Shown piece after piece: positions 45,224 through 58,274 of a DNA stretch of 64,000 bases. Each line of letters starts with the position of its first letter. Position 1 is the first letter of the stretch. The DNA lies in assembly GCA_026018925.1 (NCBI GenBank), contig JAKSZU010000018.1, positions 1,922,001 to 1,986,000 of the forward strand, written 5' to 3'. The translations under genes and the position numbers were made by a program. The notes under the pieces were generated by a model, which worked only from the letters and a program-made list of their open reading frames with translations, was not told the origin of the DNA and did not search any database. The DNA comes from Tupaia tana. Taxonomy: Eukaryota; Chordata; Mammalia; Scandentia; Tupaiidae.

Positions 45224-45348
45224 AGCCAAAGACATTTCTCACTAAACCTGAAGCAACTAGACAGGGTGGTCCAGTGACTGGTCTACGTGGACCACTGGAC
45301 ACGATAAAAAAGTAACACACTGCGTTTCATTTCATGCTGTGCCGACCG

Positions 45349-45593
45349 GGGCCAGCAGGTGGTGTAGTGGTTACGATGCTGGACTCCCACATGGTCACCC
45401 ATAGCTGGAGTCCCAGATGCAGCCGCTTGAAACTCATGCCAGGCGCATGTGCGTGCGTGCCCAACATCCTGAGAGGAGAACGGAGAAGTGACTGTGACGT
45501 GGCCATCCCCCTGAGGTGATTTCTTGCTTTTTGTCTCTCTGGCAAATGCACACGCCCTATAGCAAGAATCTCTATCAAAAAAAAGAGAAAAAA
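45349..45593 (+). mobile_element. SINE long form
   Basis: Sense copy GGGGCCAGCAGGTGGTGTAG to CCCTATAGCAAGAATCTC. Confidence 0.88.
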
Positions 45594-45819
45594 GGCGCCG
45601 ATCACTCACCCCACAAACACCCGTCGCTGAGCGTGTCCCATCCTCCCTGCACCCACTGCTGTGGGCGGGCAGACCAGCCCCTGCTCTCTGCCAGCTCCTC
45701 GAGAGCAGGGGACACCCACTGGCCGAGGCGCAACAAACAGCACGTCAGTGCACGTCGTCCCGCACCCACGACACAGAGACATTTGGTCAAACATATCACT
45801 GGTCAGAATTCAGAGCGGC

Positions 45820-46059
45820 TGGGCCTCTGCAGCAGGCCGTGTGGGGGTTAAGGCACTGGGTCCCACACAGCTGACTCTGCAGTTTAAGTCCCACACCCAG
45901 CAGCTTGAAAATGCTGGTCGTGTGTGCACGTGTGCCCAAAATCCCAAGAAGAAAAGGGATCGCAGCCTGGGTCTACCCCCTTGGGGGTATTTCTCACTTT
46001 CCCTCTCTCTGAGTCTCTCCAGCGAGTACACACGTCCTATGGCAAAAATCTTTAGAAAA

Positions 46060-46060
<1 letters not shown>
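45820..46060 (+). mobile_element. SINE long form
   Basis: Sense older copy ending TCCTATGGCAAAAATC; its tail leads into a long GA array. Confidence 0.8.

Positions 46061-46109
<49 letters not shown>
46061..46109 (+). repeat. GA microsatellite after SINE
   Basis: About 24 GA units directly after the SINE at 45820-46060. Confidence 0.95.
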
Positions 46110-46110
<1 letters not shown>

Positions 46111-46112
46111 CA

Positions 46113-46788
46113 TGAATCAAATAAATTCTTCCCTGCAGCAGCAGGTCCCACACGTGGACTGACAAGTGGATTAGCCAGCTGACCACGACAGCCCACTAGC
46201 CCTTTGAATGTACCGTCACCGTTTAAGTGTAGGGAGTGAGTGCAGGGCCAGGTCCTCTCCCAGCGTGTCTTCCCCACTCTGGCGTAATGCCGTGGCGTGA
46301 GGAAATAGCAGTGCCACTTTGGACAACGCGCTTCCCGAGCATTTGGGTGAAACCATTGTAAATGAGCGATGAGATCTCCCATCAACTGGAGAGACCGCCC
46401 AGGGCCATGGCCATCACAGAGGGAAGAAGCATTGCAAAATCTGATGTAAAGTCAGAAGACTGTCAGCCAGCGTTTAGTCAGCACGGTAAACATGCCATCC
46501 TTCTGGAACCGGAAATCTGAGGTGACAGAGCTGGACCTGGCTCCGACCCCAGTGGGCTCAGACCTGAACTACGTGGCTGGCAGGTGTGTGTCAGTGGCTC
46601 GGCCTTCCATCCCAGCACACCTGGCTTTACCGTGGTCTCTGGACAATAGTGGGCCTGAGGGTTCTGTGCAGGTGCCCCTGGAAAGCTGTCCCTGCTGAAA
46701 GGGAGTAGGTAGGAATGCTAGGAACCAAATTGTGCAGAGAATCACATGCTTGACAGTGGATCAGTGGTTTTCAAAATAGTGGTCCGTG
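46113..46788. other. Gene-free sequence
   Basis: Unique. The last 35 bases (CAGTGGTTTTCAAAATAGTG) resemble the end of a MER5-type DNA element. Confidence 0.4.
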
Positions 46789-47066
46789 GGGGTCAGCAGA
46801 TGGTGTGATGACTATGTCACTGGACTCCCATGTTGTCAACCATGGTTCAAATCCCAGACCAGTGGCCTAAACACATGCCAGGTGCGTGCGCATGTGGGCC
46901 CAAGATCCCGAGAGGAGAATGGAGGAGAAGGGATTGTGGCATGGCCATCCCCCCTGGGGGGTGATTTCTTGCTTTGTGTCTCTCTGTCTCTCTCTGTCTT
47001 TCTGGCGAGAGCACGCGCCCTATAGCAAAAACCTCTCCAAAAAAAAAAAAAAAAAAAGAAAAGAAA
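46789..47066 (+). mobile_element. SINE long form
   Basis: Sense copy GGGGTCAGCAGATGGTGTGA to CCCTATAGCAAAAACCTC and poly(A). Confidence 0.9.
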
Positions 47067-47771
47067 ACAGAGAGCACAAAATATGAAATACAATCCCATT
47101 TGTGTGTTGTATGTCATTTTTGTGAAAATATGTGCGCATAAGTATATATGAACATGCAAGTGTCTAGGAGATATATTTTAAAATGGTAGTTCATAGTGGG
47201 GCAACACAACTAGCTCAGTGCCACAGACACTGTGTAAGTGCGTCCGCCACGGGCAGGAGGGGGTCACTGCGCAGAACCAGGGCTGGACCTCGTCTGGGGA
47301 CAGCTTCCCTTCCAGGACCCCTGGTGGACTGGTCAGCCATCACGGCCAGGGACACCACACACAGTAGGCACCTCGGGAACCTCCAGTGTGCAGACGAGTA
47401 GGCCAGAGACAGGTCGCGTCGTGACTTCTTCCAGGGGAGAGGTCAGAGTCCAGTCTCCGAGCGAGCTGACTGCCGGTGGGCTGCCATGCCCAGCTGGCAC
47501 CTAAAATGGGAATGACGGCGGCAGCATCAGGGCCAGCCCCATCAGGGAGCGGTGACCACAGCAGGCTGTCAGGAAGTGAGGGGGGCCATCGACGCGTGTG
47601 AGGGGTCAGGAAGGCAGGTGAGCTGCCGGGGAGTCTCACCTGGAGACCACACCTCTGGTGGCAGCCCGGGGCGGTAAGCGTGGGCTTCCTACGCAGGCCT
47701 CTCTGGGCGCTTACAGCACTGGCTCGTTCTGAAAGCCCCATCTTACTCACAGCTGTCTTTAATTTAATTAA
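47067..47771. other. Gene-free sequence
   Basis: Unique; nothing recognised. Confidence 0.5.
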
Positions 47772-48014
47772 TTTATTTTTTGAGAGTTTTTTGCTATAGG
47801 GGTGTTCACTCACCAGAGAAACAGACAGAAAGTGAAAAATCACCCCCCAGGGGGATGGCCACACCGCAGTCCCTTCTCCATTCTCCTCTCGGGATTTTGG
47901 GCATGCACACACAAGTGCCCGGCCTGCATTTTAAGTCACCAGGTCGGAGACTCGAATCGCAGTTAACTATCGCAGAGTCCAGCAACGTAGCCATCACGCC
48001 ACCTGCTGGCCCCC
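47772..48014 (-). mobile_element. SINE long form
   Basis: Complete reverse copy ending GCCACCTGCTGGCCCC. Confidence 0.87.
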
Positions 48015-48911
48015 ACTGCAGTCTTCTTAGCCCTGTTACCGTTGCCTGGCTCCAGACTTCCCTCGGGCAGGAATCTGGTGAGAGGTCAGAGCCAGATGCA
48101 GCATGGGCTGGCCAGCATTATCCTTGGCCCGTGTGGCTTGTGTCGAGTCCTGGCTGGTTGTTACCCACGTAGACAACCGAGTCAGTGTCACCAATTCAGA
48201 TACAAGATGTAACCAGTCACGTCGCATCTTCATTGCAAAGTTGTTGGGGAGTCTGGGGTGAACCCCAAGTCTCTCTCTTTCTCTCTCCACTGACAGAGAC
48301 GTGTGGAGACACATGCCCACCCTGGCCCTGGGCAGGGCACGGCCCCTGCTCCCCGGCCTTGCACCCAGACCGTGGCCCAACTCTGAGAGAGCCGCAGCAA
48401 AGGCACAGCGACACCCTGCCCTCGCCTGCAGGTCCTCAGGGCAGGGTCCACCACCTGGTCGGCCCTGTCCCAGCCCCGGCTTGTGAGGCTGTGGCAGCTG
48501 CGGCCTAGAGGAACGAACGTGCCCCAACCCCGCATCGCAAGTGGGCCTCGTCAGAACAGACCCACTCTCTTCTCCTGGCTCACATGGGCCTTCACGTACC
48601 CTCTGACCCCTGGGGCCTCTCACAGCCTCCTGCCAGGGGTCCTCAACCCCCTGCAGGGGTGAAGGCCGAGGCCGAGCAACATTGAAGACACGCTTGCAGC
48701 GAAGGTCCCCCGGGAAACACTCAGAACGGCCCAGGACGGCGGCTGTCCAGGCAGGGCGCCCGGACAGGAGGGACAGCAGGTCTGGGGCACAGAACCCAGT
48801 CCTCGGGCAGACGGGGAGGACACTGGAGGGATGGCATGTCTACGCCAGCCTCTCCCAGGAAGGAAGCCGCCCAAGGGTGAGAGTGTGGAGTCTGGGCTGC
48901 CAGTCGTTTAC
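48015..48911. other. Gene-free sequence
   Basis: Unique; nothing recognised. Confidence 0.5.
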
Positions 48912-48922
48912 TGCTGGGGCTG

Positions 48923-49190
48923 TTTTTTTTTTTTTTTTTTTAGAGGTTTTTGCTATAGGGTGAGTGCGCTCGCTAGACAGACAGAGACAGACAGAGAGAC
49001 AGAAAGCGAGAAATCACCCCCCAGGGGGGACGGCCACGCCACAATCCCTTCTCCTCCATTCTCCTCTTGGGATCTTGGGCACGCACGCACACGTGCCCGG
49101 CGTGAGTTTAAGCCACCAGGTCCGGGACGCAAAGCGCAGTCGATTACGTGGGAGTCCAGCGACATAGCCATTACACTAACTGCTGGTCCC
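48923..49190 (-). mobile_element. SINE long form
   Basis: Reverse near-consensus copy with perfect duplication TGCTGGGGCTG at 48912-48922 and 49191-49201. It is the last SINE before the ZCCHC14 promoter. Confidence 0.92.
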
Positions 49191-49324
49191 TGCTGGGGCT
49201 GGGTTTCACTCGTCTCCAAGGCCCCCACCCTAATGAGGCCTGGTCCTGCAGGCATGGGACACGGGTCATTGTCTGCTGTGGGCTGAACGTGGTTGAGCCA
49301 CGCTGGCTTTCAGGGGCAATGACA

Positions 49325-49620
49325 CTGTCGGTGTTCTGTGGCTGCTGAAACCAACGACCACAAACTGGGAGCTTCAGACAACAGAGTCCTCGCTCGTGGT
49401 TCTGAGGCCGGGAGTCCAAAGCCAGCGTGGGCATGGCTGTGTGTCCTCCCAGGAGCGAGGCTCCTTCCTGCCTCCGCTAGCTCCCGTGGCCTGGGCTTCC
49501 TCAGCTTCCCTCTCCCTTTATCCTCAGGGGACTTTCCCTCAAGTCTCTGTGTGTTCTGTTCTGTCTTCTAAGGAAGGGTCTCCCTGCAGTCAGAGACCAG
49601 CTTAATCCAGAACTATCTTC
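49325..49620 (-). mobile_element. MLT1-type MaLR LTR (old)
   Basis: Reversed MLT1 landmarks appear in order: TGTGGCTGCTGAAACCAACG, CCACAAACTGGGAGCTTC, GTTCTGAGGCCGGGAGTCC, then a C/T-rich body. Diverged, and truncated on its right. Confidence 0.55.
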
Positions 49621-51079
49621 TCTTGAGTCTTACCCTAGTTAGATCTGTGAAAGACCATTTGCATCCACGGATTCAAACTGCAGACTGAAAGCATTCGGGA
49701 TAGGAATGGCTGCGTCTGGACTGGACACGTACGGCCTCCTTTCTCGTGGCACTATTTCCAAACACCTGTCTGCGTGGCGTTTTCGTTCTCCCACACAGAA
49801 GTGACCCGGGGGGCTCGCGCAGTAGTCCACTGTACCTGAGGGGCTGGAGCGTCCCTGGGTTTGGACATTGCAGGGTCCCAGGCCGTCCCCCGCTGAGGGA
49901 TGCCTGCAGGGCCGAGTTCTGAGAACTTCAGGACACAGTTCCAGACATCAGCAGCAATGGCACAGCAGGAAGCCAGAGAAAACAGCCGGAGAACTCCACT
50001 GCCCGCCACCAAGGGCCTCCTCATCCTGACCCGACCCCTGCCCTCGGCTCCCTGGGACACAGGCGACTGACCTCAGGGGCCTGTGTGAATGGCCAAGGTC
50101 AGCGGGTCAGCGGGTCAGCTGGGGCTGGAGTCCAGGCCAGCTTGGTGCTGGAGCCTGCTTTCCCAGAGGGCGGGGGCCGGATCCGATCGAGGAGCACCCT
50201 GCGCTGATAAGGCCATGGGATCTCAGCATTCGGAGGACTTGCTGTGCTGTGAGGAACAAAGGTGTTGGCCTGTCCCGATTTTCAAGGTCCTTCACTCCCT
50301 GGAAGTAGATTCTGGGACGTGGCCACTTTCAAGTCACACGGAAAAGTGAGGCCCAGGATGAGCTTTCCCCGGAGAAATCACTGCAGCGAATGGAGACCCA
50401 GCGGGGCCAGCCCGGGTCTGGGCCCAGGTGTGTCTTCCGGCTCGCAGCAACACTGGGGTGCGGGGGACCTTGGGGGGGGGGCGGGTAGAGCTGGGGGGGG
50501 GAGCCCAAGCCTGGTTGGCTGCAGACGGTCCTGCCCCAGATGCAGGCTGGGAGTGTTAAGTTTTCAGCACCTTGGACCATGCCCCAAGACATTCATTCCC
50601 TCAGAGACGTCTCCTGCAATGCCTGGGACCAGGCTGTGGGCTCCACGCTGCGGTCCCCAGGACTCAGTACCTGGCACCGGCAGGCTGAGCACTCGCAGGA
50701 CCACCTGGAACGGTGCACCCCTGGATTCGCAAGCCTAATCGAGGGCCCTGCCCCTGAGCTCAGCGACTATAAACGGTAGGATTTAAAGGCTGGGTGCGCC
50801 AGCTCCACCCCCTTCCCAACCTGCAATCCGGTGTCAACCCAAATGCCAGGGGAGGGTGGCGCTTCTTCACCTCCAGCAGGGTTTGCTCCCTGACCTCAGG
50901 CTGGCATGTTTGCATTTTTTCAGTTCCAGGGGCCGAGGAGGCGCATATGAAGACTCCATTTGGTCCAAGATTTTGGAGAAAGCTTGCTCTCCCCCCTCCC
51001 ACCCGTCACATCCCAGGCAGGCCTGCCACCTCTAAAATGGAGGCGCTGGCCCTCTGTGCGCTCACCACTTTCTCACAAA
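49621..51079. other. Gene-free sequence upstream of ZCCHC14
   Basis: Unique DNA with a G-run cluster at 50462-50502. No divergent gene exon is recognisable; an unspliced promoter-antisense RNA cannot be excluded. Confidence 0.5.
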
Positions 51080-51215
51080 CCCCCGGGGCCGGTTATTATT
51101 ACCCTTATTTTCCCGGGGAGGCGCCCAAGGCTCAGAGAGGCCAAGTGACTCGCCCAAGGTCACACAGCTTAGCAGTGCAGGGTCGGGGATTAGAGCCCAG
51201 CTCTCCGAAGCCCCT
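51080..51215 (-). mobile_element. MIR SINE remnant beside ZCCHC14 promoter
   Basis: Well-kept reversed MIR: GTTATTATTACCCTTATTTT, GGCTCAGAGAGGCCAAGTGA and CTCGCCCAAGGTCACACAGC. It borders the CpG island and is the closest old repeat to the promoter. Confidence 0.8.
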
Positions 51216-51383
51216 CCGCAGCAGGTTTTCAAAGTCACCCGCTCCCCAGTAACAACACTCGGGGGTCGAGAAGTAAGGCCCAACGCCTGGCTTTCGCCTA
51301 AAAACAATGCTCCACGCAAATTTGCGGGAACAAAAGCGACCAGAAATCCACCCCAGGTTTTCCGCCCCGCCGGTCGCCGCCGA

Positions 51384-51529
51384 CCAATCGAGTCTCGCCG
51401 GCCGCGGAGGGCGGGAGGGGGCGGTTCCAATGTGATCGACAGCCCCGGGGGAGGCGGGGCCGAGGCGCCGGCGGATCGGATTGGGGAGCCGGAACAATCA
51501 CGGGCCGAGGACGGGCGGCCCGAGCCAAT
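51384..51529. promoter_or_regulatory. Cluster of four CCAAT boxes
   Basis: CCAAT occurs at 51384-51388, 51427-51431 and 51525-51529, and ATTGG (reverse) at 51480-51484. Spacings are 43, 53 and 45 bp. The site at 51525 reads GCCAATCAG, a near-ideal NF-Y core. Clustered CCAAT boxes upstream of a TATA-less CpG promoter are a known NF-Y arrangement. Confidence 0.7.
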
Positions 51530-51833
51530 CAGCGGGGTGGGCGGGCCCGGCCGGCCCGGGCTGTCGCGAGAGGCCGCCACCCCCGCCCACTTCGCTGCTC
51601 CCGGCCGCCCGTCCGTCAGCGCGAGCGCGCGCGGTGATCCCTCCGCTCCTCGGACGGCGCCGCCGCCGCGCTCGGCCCGGATCCGTCCGCGGGCGCTCGG
51701 CGGCAGGCGAGTCCGCAGATCCCTCCGCGCCGCCGCGTGTCCCTCGGCCCGCGACCCCCGCGCCCCTCCAGCGCTCCGAGGCGGCGACGCCGCGCCGCGG
51801 CCCGGGGTAACGGCCGGCCTGGGCGGAGGCGCG

Positions 51834-53123
<1,290 letters not shown>

Positions 53124-53454
53124 TAGGGCTGGGAGAAGGGCGCGCCCCGGGTCGGAGTTCGCGGCCTTTTGCAAAGCCTGCCTCCTCCACTGGCTAGCTA
53201 GAAACGTGATAAAAGCCTTTGTCCTTTAATAAGGCTCTTGGGTGACAGATGACAGGTAAACGTCGTGTCGCCCTGGTTTCCCCAAATCTGGTGTTCCCTA
53301 GGAAGGAAGCAGGGGCTGGGCCCGAAGCTCTAGCCAAGTGGAGAGGGGAGTGGGCTGGCGCCGCCGTCCTCCACGCAGGTGTCCTCCACGCAGGTGTGGG
53401 TCTTGGCCTGGGGCCGCAGGACTGGCAGGTCCACCAGAGGTGCCAGGGTTTCGA

Positions 53455-53570
53455 TGTGTGTCTGTGTGTGCAGGTGTGTGTGCTCACATGGGCACGTTTG
53501 TGTGCACACATCTGCGTGTACATGAGTCTTGTGTGTTTGTGCATGGTGTGTGTGTGGGTGGTGTGACTGC
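53455..53570 (+). repeat. TG-rich tract in intron 1
   Basis: Imperfect TGTGTG sequence about 600 bp after exon 1. Confidence 0.7.
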
Positions 53571-54717
53571 TTTGAAGAGCTAGGCTATGGTAACAAGAAA
53601 ACGGATTTCCAGAGCCTTAAATGCTTGCAAAACACTTACTGTTGACCCGCCTTCCCTTAGAAGCAGGCCCAGGCTGGCTGGGTCCCAGGGCCTGGAGTCC
53701 TAAGGAATGTCAGGTTCAGTTAAAGACTCCCGTTAACAGCAAGGGCACGTGGTGATCTCCGTAGAAACATGCTTGGCCGAATGTCTCAGACCTGTAAATA
53801 CAGTGTTTGGGGCTCAAGCTATTTTTAACAGCCCCTGGGACCCAGCGCCCAAACGGTGCCCCTAGCGTGGCTCACAGACTGGCCCTGTGTGGAAGCCGGC
53901 CGGCCACGCCGAGGGCCTCTGTAAGCTCTTTGCGGTCCTGGCTTCCATAGGACTCAGTTTCCAGGTGCAGGGAGCCAGAGGAAGCGTCTGGCTCGCTGGT
54001 GCTTTGGTTTTCATTTTTTTAAACTGGCTTTCAACCCTAGCTTGTGGCTTTTGTTTTTAATGTCTTCCTGTGAGAAGTGGTTGTGGTTCATATGTTGGTT
54101 TTTATCGACGTCTTATCGCTTGGTGACACTTACCGCCCAGACCACGGTTGTCTTTCTGTCTGGGTTCGAGTCTCACCTCCGTGTGAGTCCGTGCCGTGTG
54201 CTGGGCAGGAAGCGAGATACTGGAGTGAAGGCAGCGCGGTGTCTGAGGGGCCGTGCGAGCCAGGCAGTGCCTGCCGGTCGTCTCCTGGTCACAGACTCCG
54301 TCGGCCGAGGCAGCTTTACACGCTTAGCCCTGCGTGTGTGAGAGCGAGGCCCGATGATCCGTATGGCCGCGCAACTCTGAAGGGGCTTCCTGTGTGCCGG
54401 TGCCTCTCTGTGCAGAGGTGGTGCTGGCAGCCCTGGCGGGGCTGGTGAGCTGGTTCTAACACGCCTCCTGTGGAAGGGCCTGTCTGCCCCGCACAATGCC
54501 ACTGGTGGGCTAGAGGGGCCGATCTCTCCCACCCTGGGCACCCTCCACCGTGGAGAGCTGTGCACCTTGACTGGCGTCCTCCCGCCTCTCAGTACTTCCC
54601 CATCGCCAAGGAAGGGTTGGCACCTGCTGCACATGCTTGTTTCCAGGGTAACGTAGGTAACTAGGCGAAGCATCCGCAGACAAGCAGTAAATGATGTTCC
54701 GAGGCTTCTCTGGCTTT
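53571..54717. other. Intron 1, unique sequence
   Basis: No exon or repeat recognised. Confidence 0.5.
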
Positions 54718-54930
54718 TTAAATTTCTTTTTTAAAGATTATTTTCAAGAGAGGGAGGGGGGAGACCCCTGGTCCTCCCCAGCCTTCCAGGATCACTGGGC
54801 ATACCTGAGGGTGTGCTCTGCATGTTCAGGTGCACCCTGGGTCTGAACACGGCCTGCCACGTGGCTCCAGTGTTGCATGAGGCACCCTGCGGTTCACACC
54901 TCCACAACTGGGCCCAAGTCCATTTTTATG
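54718..54930 (-). mobile_element. Possible old SINE
   Basis: An A/T-rich start with AGATTATTTTCAAGAGAGGG followed by diverged sequence; resemblance to a reverse short-form SINE is weak. Confidence 0.25.
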
Positions 54931-54998
54931 GAGGTGCCCCAGCGTAGAACAAGGCGTTTGTAGGGTACCCATGTCTTTTCCATGAGTGTTACTGTTTT

Positions 54999-55259
54999 CT
55001 TTTTTTTTTTTTTTGGAGAGGATTTTGCTATAGGGTATGTGCACTCACCGGAGACAGGGCCAGAAAGCGAGAACTCCCCCCCCCCCCCTGCGGGGGATGA
55101 TCACGCGGCAATCCCTTCTCCTCCATTCTCCTCTCGGAATCTTAGGCACGCATGCACACGTGCCTGGCATGAGTTTAAGCCACTGGGTCCAGGATGCGAA
55201 CCGCAGTTGACCACATGGGAGTCCAGTGACATAGCCATTACGCCAACTGCTGGTCCCAT
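54999..55259 (-). mobile_element. SINE long form
   Basis: Reverse copy in intron 1 with perfect 14-bp duplication AGTGTTACTGTTTT at 54985-54998 and 55260-55273. A C-run of about 14 has grown at the hairpin site. Confidence 0.92.
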
Positions 55260-55310
55260 AGTGTTACTGTTTTATAAGTTGACTTTCAATAGTTACTTAA
55301 AACTGACTCT

Positions 55311-55558
55311 TTTTTGGAGAGACTTTGTACTATAGGGTGGGCGTACTATCTAAAGAGATAGAGGCAGAAAGCGAGAAGTCACCCCCAGGGGGGATGGCCA
55401 TGCTACAATCCCTTCTCCATTCTCCTCTTGGGATTTTAGGCATGCACACACACATGCCAGGTGGGGTTTTAAGCCACCAGGTTTGGACCCAAGCCGTAGT
55501 TGATGGTCAATTACGAGGGAGTCCAGAGACGTAAGTATTACGCCATCTGCTGGTCCCA
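55311..55558 (-). mobile_element. SINE long form
   Basis: Reverse copy TTGGAGAGACTTTGTACTAT to GCCATCTGCTGGTCCC, with ACTGACT on both sides as a probable short duplication. Confidence 0.87.
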
Positions 55559-56402
55559 ATACTGACTTTTTTTGATTTATCCTTGGAAATTTGGAGACTT
55601 CTATTATTCTTAATAATGAAAGTTATTTAAATAAGTAACCTCGTGCCTTTACATTATTTCGGAAAAGCTGTGGTTTCAGGTTTTTCGTTTTCTTTGTGTC
55701 ACTGCTAAACTCATTGCAATCACTTTCACTTTACTTTCTGCTCCTTTGTTGCTTTAAAGTTAAGCCTGAATATCATCCATAAACCCATTGTTGCCCTAAG
55801 TCTGCAACTCAGACAAAATCTAGCATGTGAGTATTCTCTAAACCCAACGTTGGTGTCATCCTGAAAAAGCAGCCCCTTACATCCATCTGTGTTTCTTTTG
55901 TAAGCTGTTGTATTTTCCTTTGAATTCTTAGACACTTTGTGTTTTCCTTTTAGGGAGTAAATGTCATTGCTTTTAAAATTCTTTCTCCTGTTCCAATGTT
56001 AATTGCTTTCTCCATGCCTTTGAAACAGTCTACACTGCAGGTCTTCTCCAAACTTTCTGTTTTTAACTTGAAGTTACTATTGTTTCAAGTACTCCGGGAA
56101 GACGTTTATAACAGTGTGGGGAGTTTAGAATAGACGTATTTTACTTTCAGGAAGGAAACCATCCGTAGTGGGCTGCTGGTAGGGCAGAGCCACCTCTGCA
56201 GTGGCTGGTAGGTGCCGCCCACCTGCCTGCCGGCCAGACAGGATGCCCTGGACCGCCAGCCTTCCACCACAGTGGGGTTGCATCTTCCACTGCGTCTCTT
56301 TTCATATTATTTCATCATAAAGCTGTGATTTTGGAAACAGCTTGATACAAATCCTTTGCTGTCTCTTCTTTGTGTCAGTGACAATGGCCTGTTACTCTTT
56401 TC
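55559..56402. other. Intron 1, AT-rich unique sequence
   Basis: AT-rich stretch with no recognised repeat family; an old, unrecognisable LINE is possible. Confidence 0.45.
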
Positions 56403-56625
56403 TTTAATAGCTTTGTTGAGATAAAGTTCACATCGGTTTACTGTGTGGGAGTCAGGGGTCTTTCATGTGGTCACGGGGCTGCGCTGTCACTGCTCACTTG
56501 GGGACAGCGCCTCACTCCTTTTTAAGGCTGACGTAACGCTCCACTACGGGTGGAGACATTGTGTTTATCTGTTCCTCAGTGGGCAGATGGGCATTTGGGT
56601 TGTTTCACATCTTATTTTGAAGCCT
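56403..56625 (-). mobile_element. Old L1 3' end fragment
   Basis: On the minus strand this matches the well-known L1 ORF2-end/3' UTR stretch. The + strand shows the complementary landmarks: the TTTGTTGAGATAAAGTTCACA block, CTTTTTAAGGCTGA, and GTTTATCTGTTCCTCAGTGG followed by GGCATTTGGGTTGTTTC. It is diverged and internally deleted. Confidence 0.7.
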
Positions 56626-58274
56626 TTTTTTCTTCACAACCAATACTCTTAGTCTTATCTCCTCTGTACTTAATGCTCAACAAACCATCCTGGGCCGCCG
56701 TCAGCACGCGTCCAAGTGGCTGTCCGGAGGGTCGGCTCTCGGTGCCCTGCTGGGCAGAATTCTGCAGTGTGCAGAGCTGTGTTCCCTCCGAGGAGCCGCA
56801 GGGAAAGGCAGCCGAGGGACCTGCTCCTGCACCGGGGCTGAGGCATGGATCGGCCAGGGTCCTGCTGCAGAGGTTGCCTGGCTGGTGGGTCTGCGCACGC
56901 TTCCCCTGCCACAGCCCACAGGCCTTGGGTCTCTTCCTGGTGGCACCAATGCTTCCGAAGCTGCTCCTGGGGTTGCCTGTTTCCTTCGAGGGTGCTGAAC
57001 TGATGCCTCTCCAGGGCTCGCGTCCTCTGTCCGTGTGTCCTAGGGTGCGGTTCTGGAACTGACCGCTGTGGCTTGCCCCGGTAGTGCCTGAGGGCGAGCT
57101 GTGCACAGTCGGCCACAGATCTGGGGTAACCCGACGGCCTGTCACCCCAGGCGGGCAGAGCGTTCACTTCGCGCGGCCGGTAGCCGAGGTGCGGTCCAAA
57201 GGTGATGCTGTGTAGTTTGTCCCGTGTTATCACGGGAGGTCCAAGGGCTTCTCTGGTTTTCCCTGAACTCTGAGCCCTGCCCGCTGCAGCCGAGCGTCGT
57301 CTGGCACTCTGCAGGCACGGACTTCGTCAGGAGCAGTGCTGTTAGTGCCGGTGGCCACAGGACAGCTGTGCCCTCGGGGCCGTTTCGTCTCCAGCTTTCA
57401 ACTTGCTCTCCTGGGCGGCTGGAGCTGCCGGGTCCTTGAACTCCATTCCATGCAGGCGGCCGTGGTCACGGCGGCAGAGCGGGTCCTCCCACGTGGGGCT
57501 GGGCCGGCCTTCGTAGGCCTGAGACCGCCCTCCTATGGGGGTACCTGGCACGGGAGTGGGGGCACCCCGGAAGCTGTTGAACGCATTCGCCACGGCGGCT
57601 GTGCCTGTGTGCTGGCTGCTGTGCCTCTGGAGTCACCGCCCTGGCCCTTGCGTTGGAGCCAGGCTGTGCTTGCACGCACTGTTCGCATGTGCCTTGTTCC
57701 GCTCGGCTTTGTCTCTGCTGTGCAGAATGTGGCCTGGAAAGGCGCTGCCAGGCAGTGTGGGAGAAGTGGCAGGGGTCAGCAGGTGTGGGCACACCGTTAA
57801 CCCAGGCCCTCTGGCTCTGCTCTGTGGCGCTGTCCGGTCACTTGTTGTATGGAGCAGACTTCCGGTGTGTGCATTTTTCCAGTGAATTTCCTTGGTGGTC
57901 TCATAGCTTGGCTGGCAGGTGATGGAGGGCGAAGGTAGTGGGCCGGCCCTCTCTTCCTCCATCCACTTGGGCTGGCCTCCTCAATGCAGGAAGAGGAATT
58001 TTTGTCAGGCCTGGCAAGACCGATTTCTACTTTAGAGCCCCGCCCCCCTCGGAGGGGTGAGATTCTAGAGAAAGGTCTGACTTTGGGGAACTCCCGGTCG
58101 GAGTGGCAGTGGCCACGACAGTGTCTTGCCAGTTGACTACTTAAGTTGTTGGAGGCTTCCCGGTCCTACACTTCGCCGTGGACGCTGCATTTAGAAGTTA
58201 GTCTTGATGTGATTGTTGGAGGAAACTCCAACACGTTATAGAAACATCTTCTATCAAAAGTAAAAAGGGGTCGT
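56626..58274. other. Intron 1, unique sequence
   Basis: No repeat or exon recognised. Confidence 0.5.

Noticed and set aside
20473-49190. Recurring peptide like SLDSHVVDRGSSPGPGGL in many frames, as a gene family
   Set aside because: It is the translation of the SINE tRNA head in one frame, repeated at each insertion.
1-51000. JPH3 first exon in the upstream half
   Set aside because: No MORN-repeat coding sequence was found on either strand.
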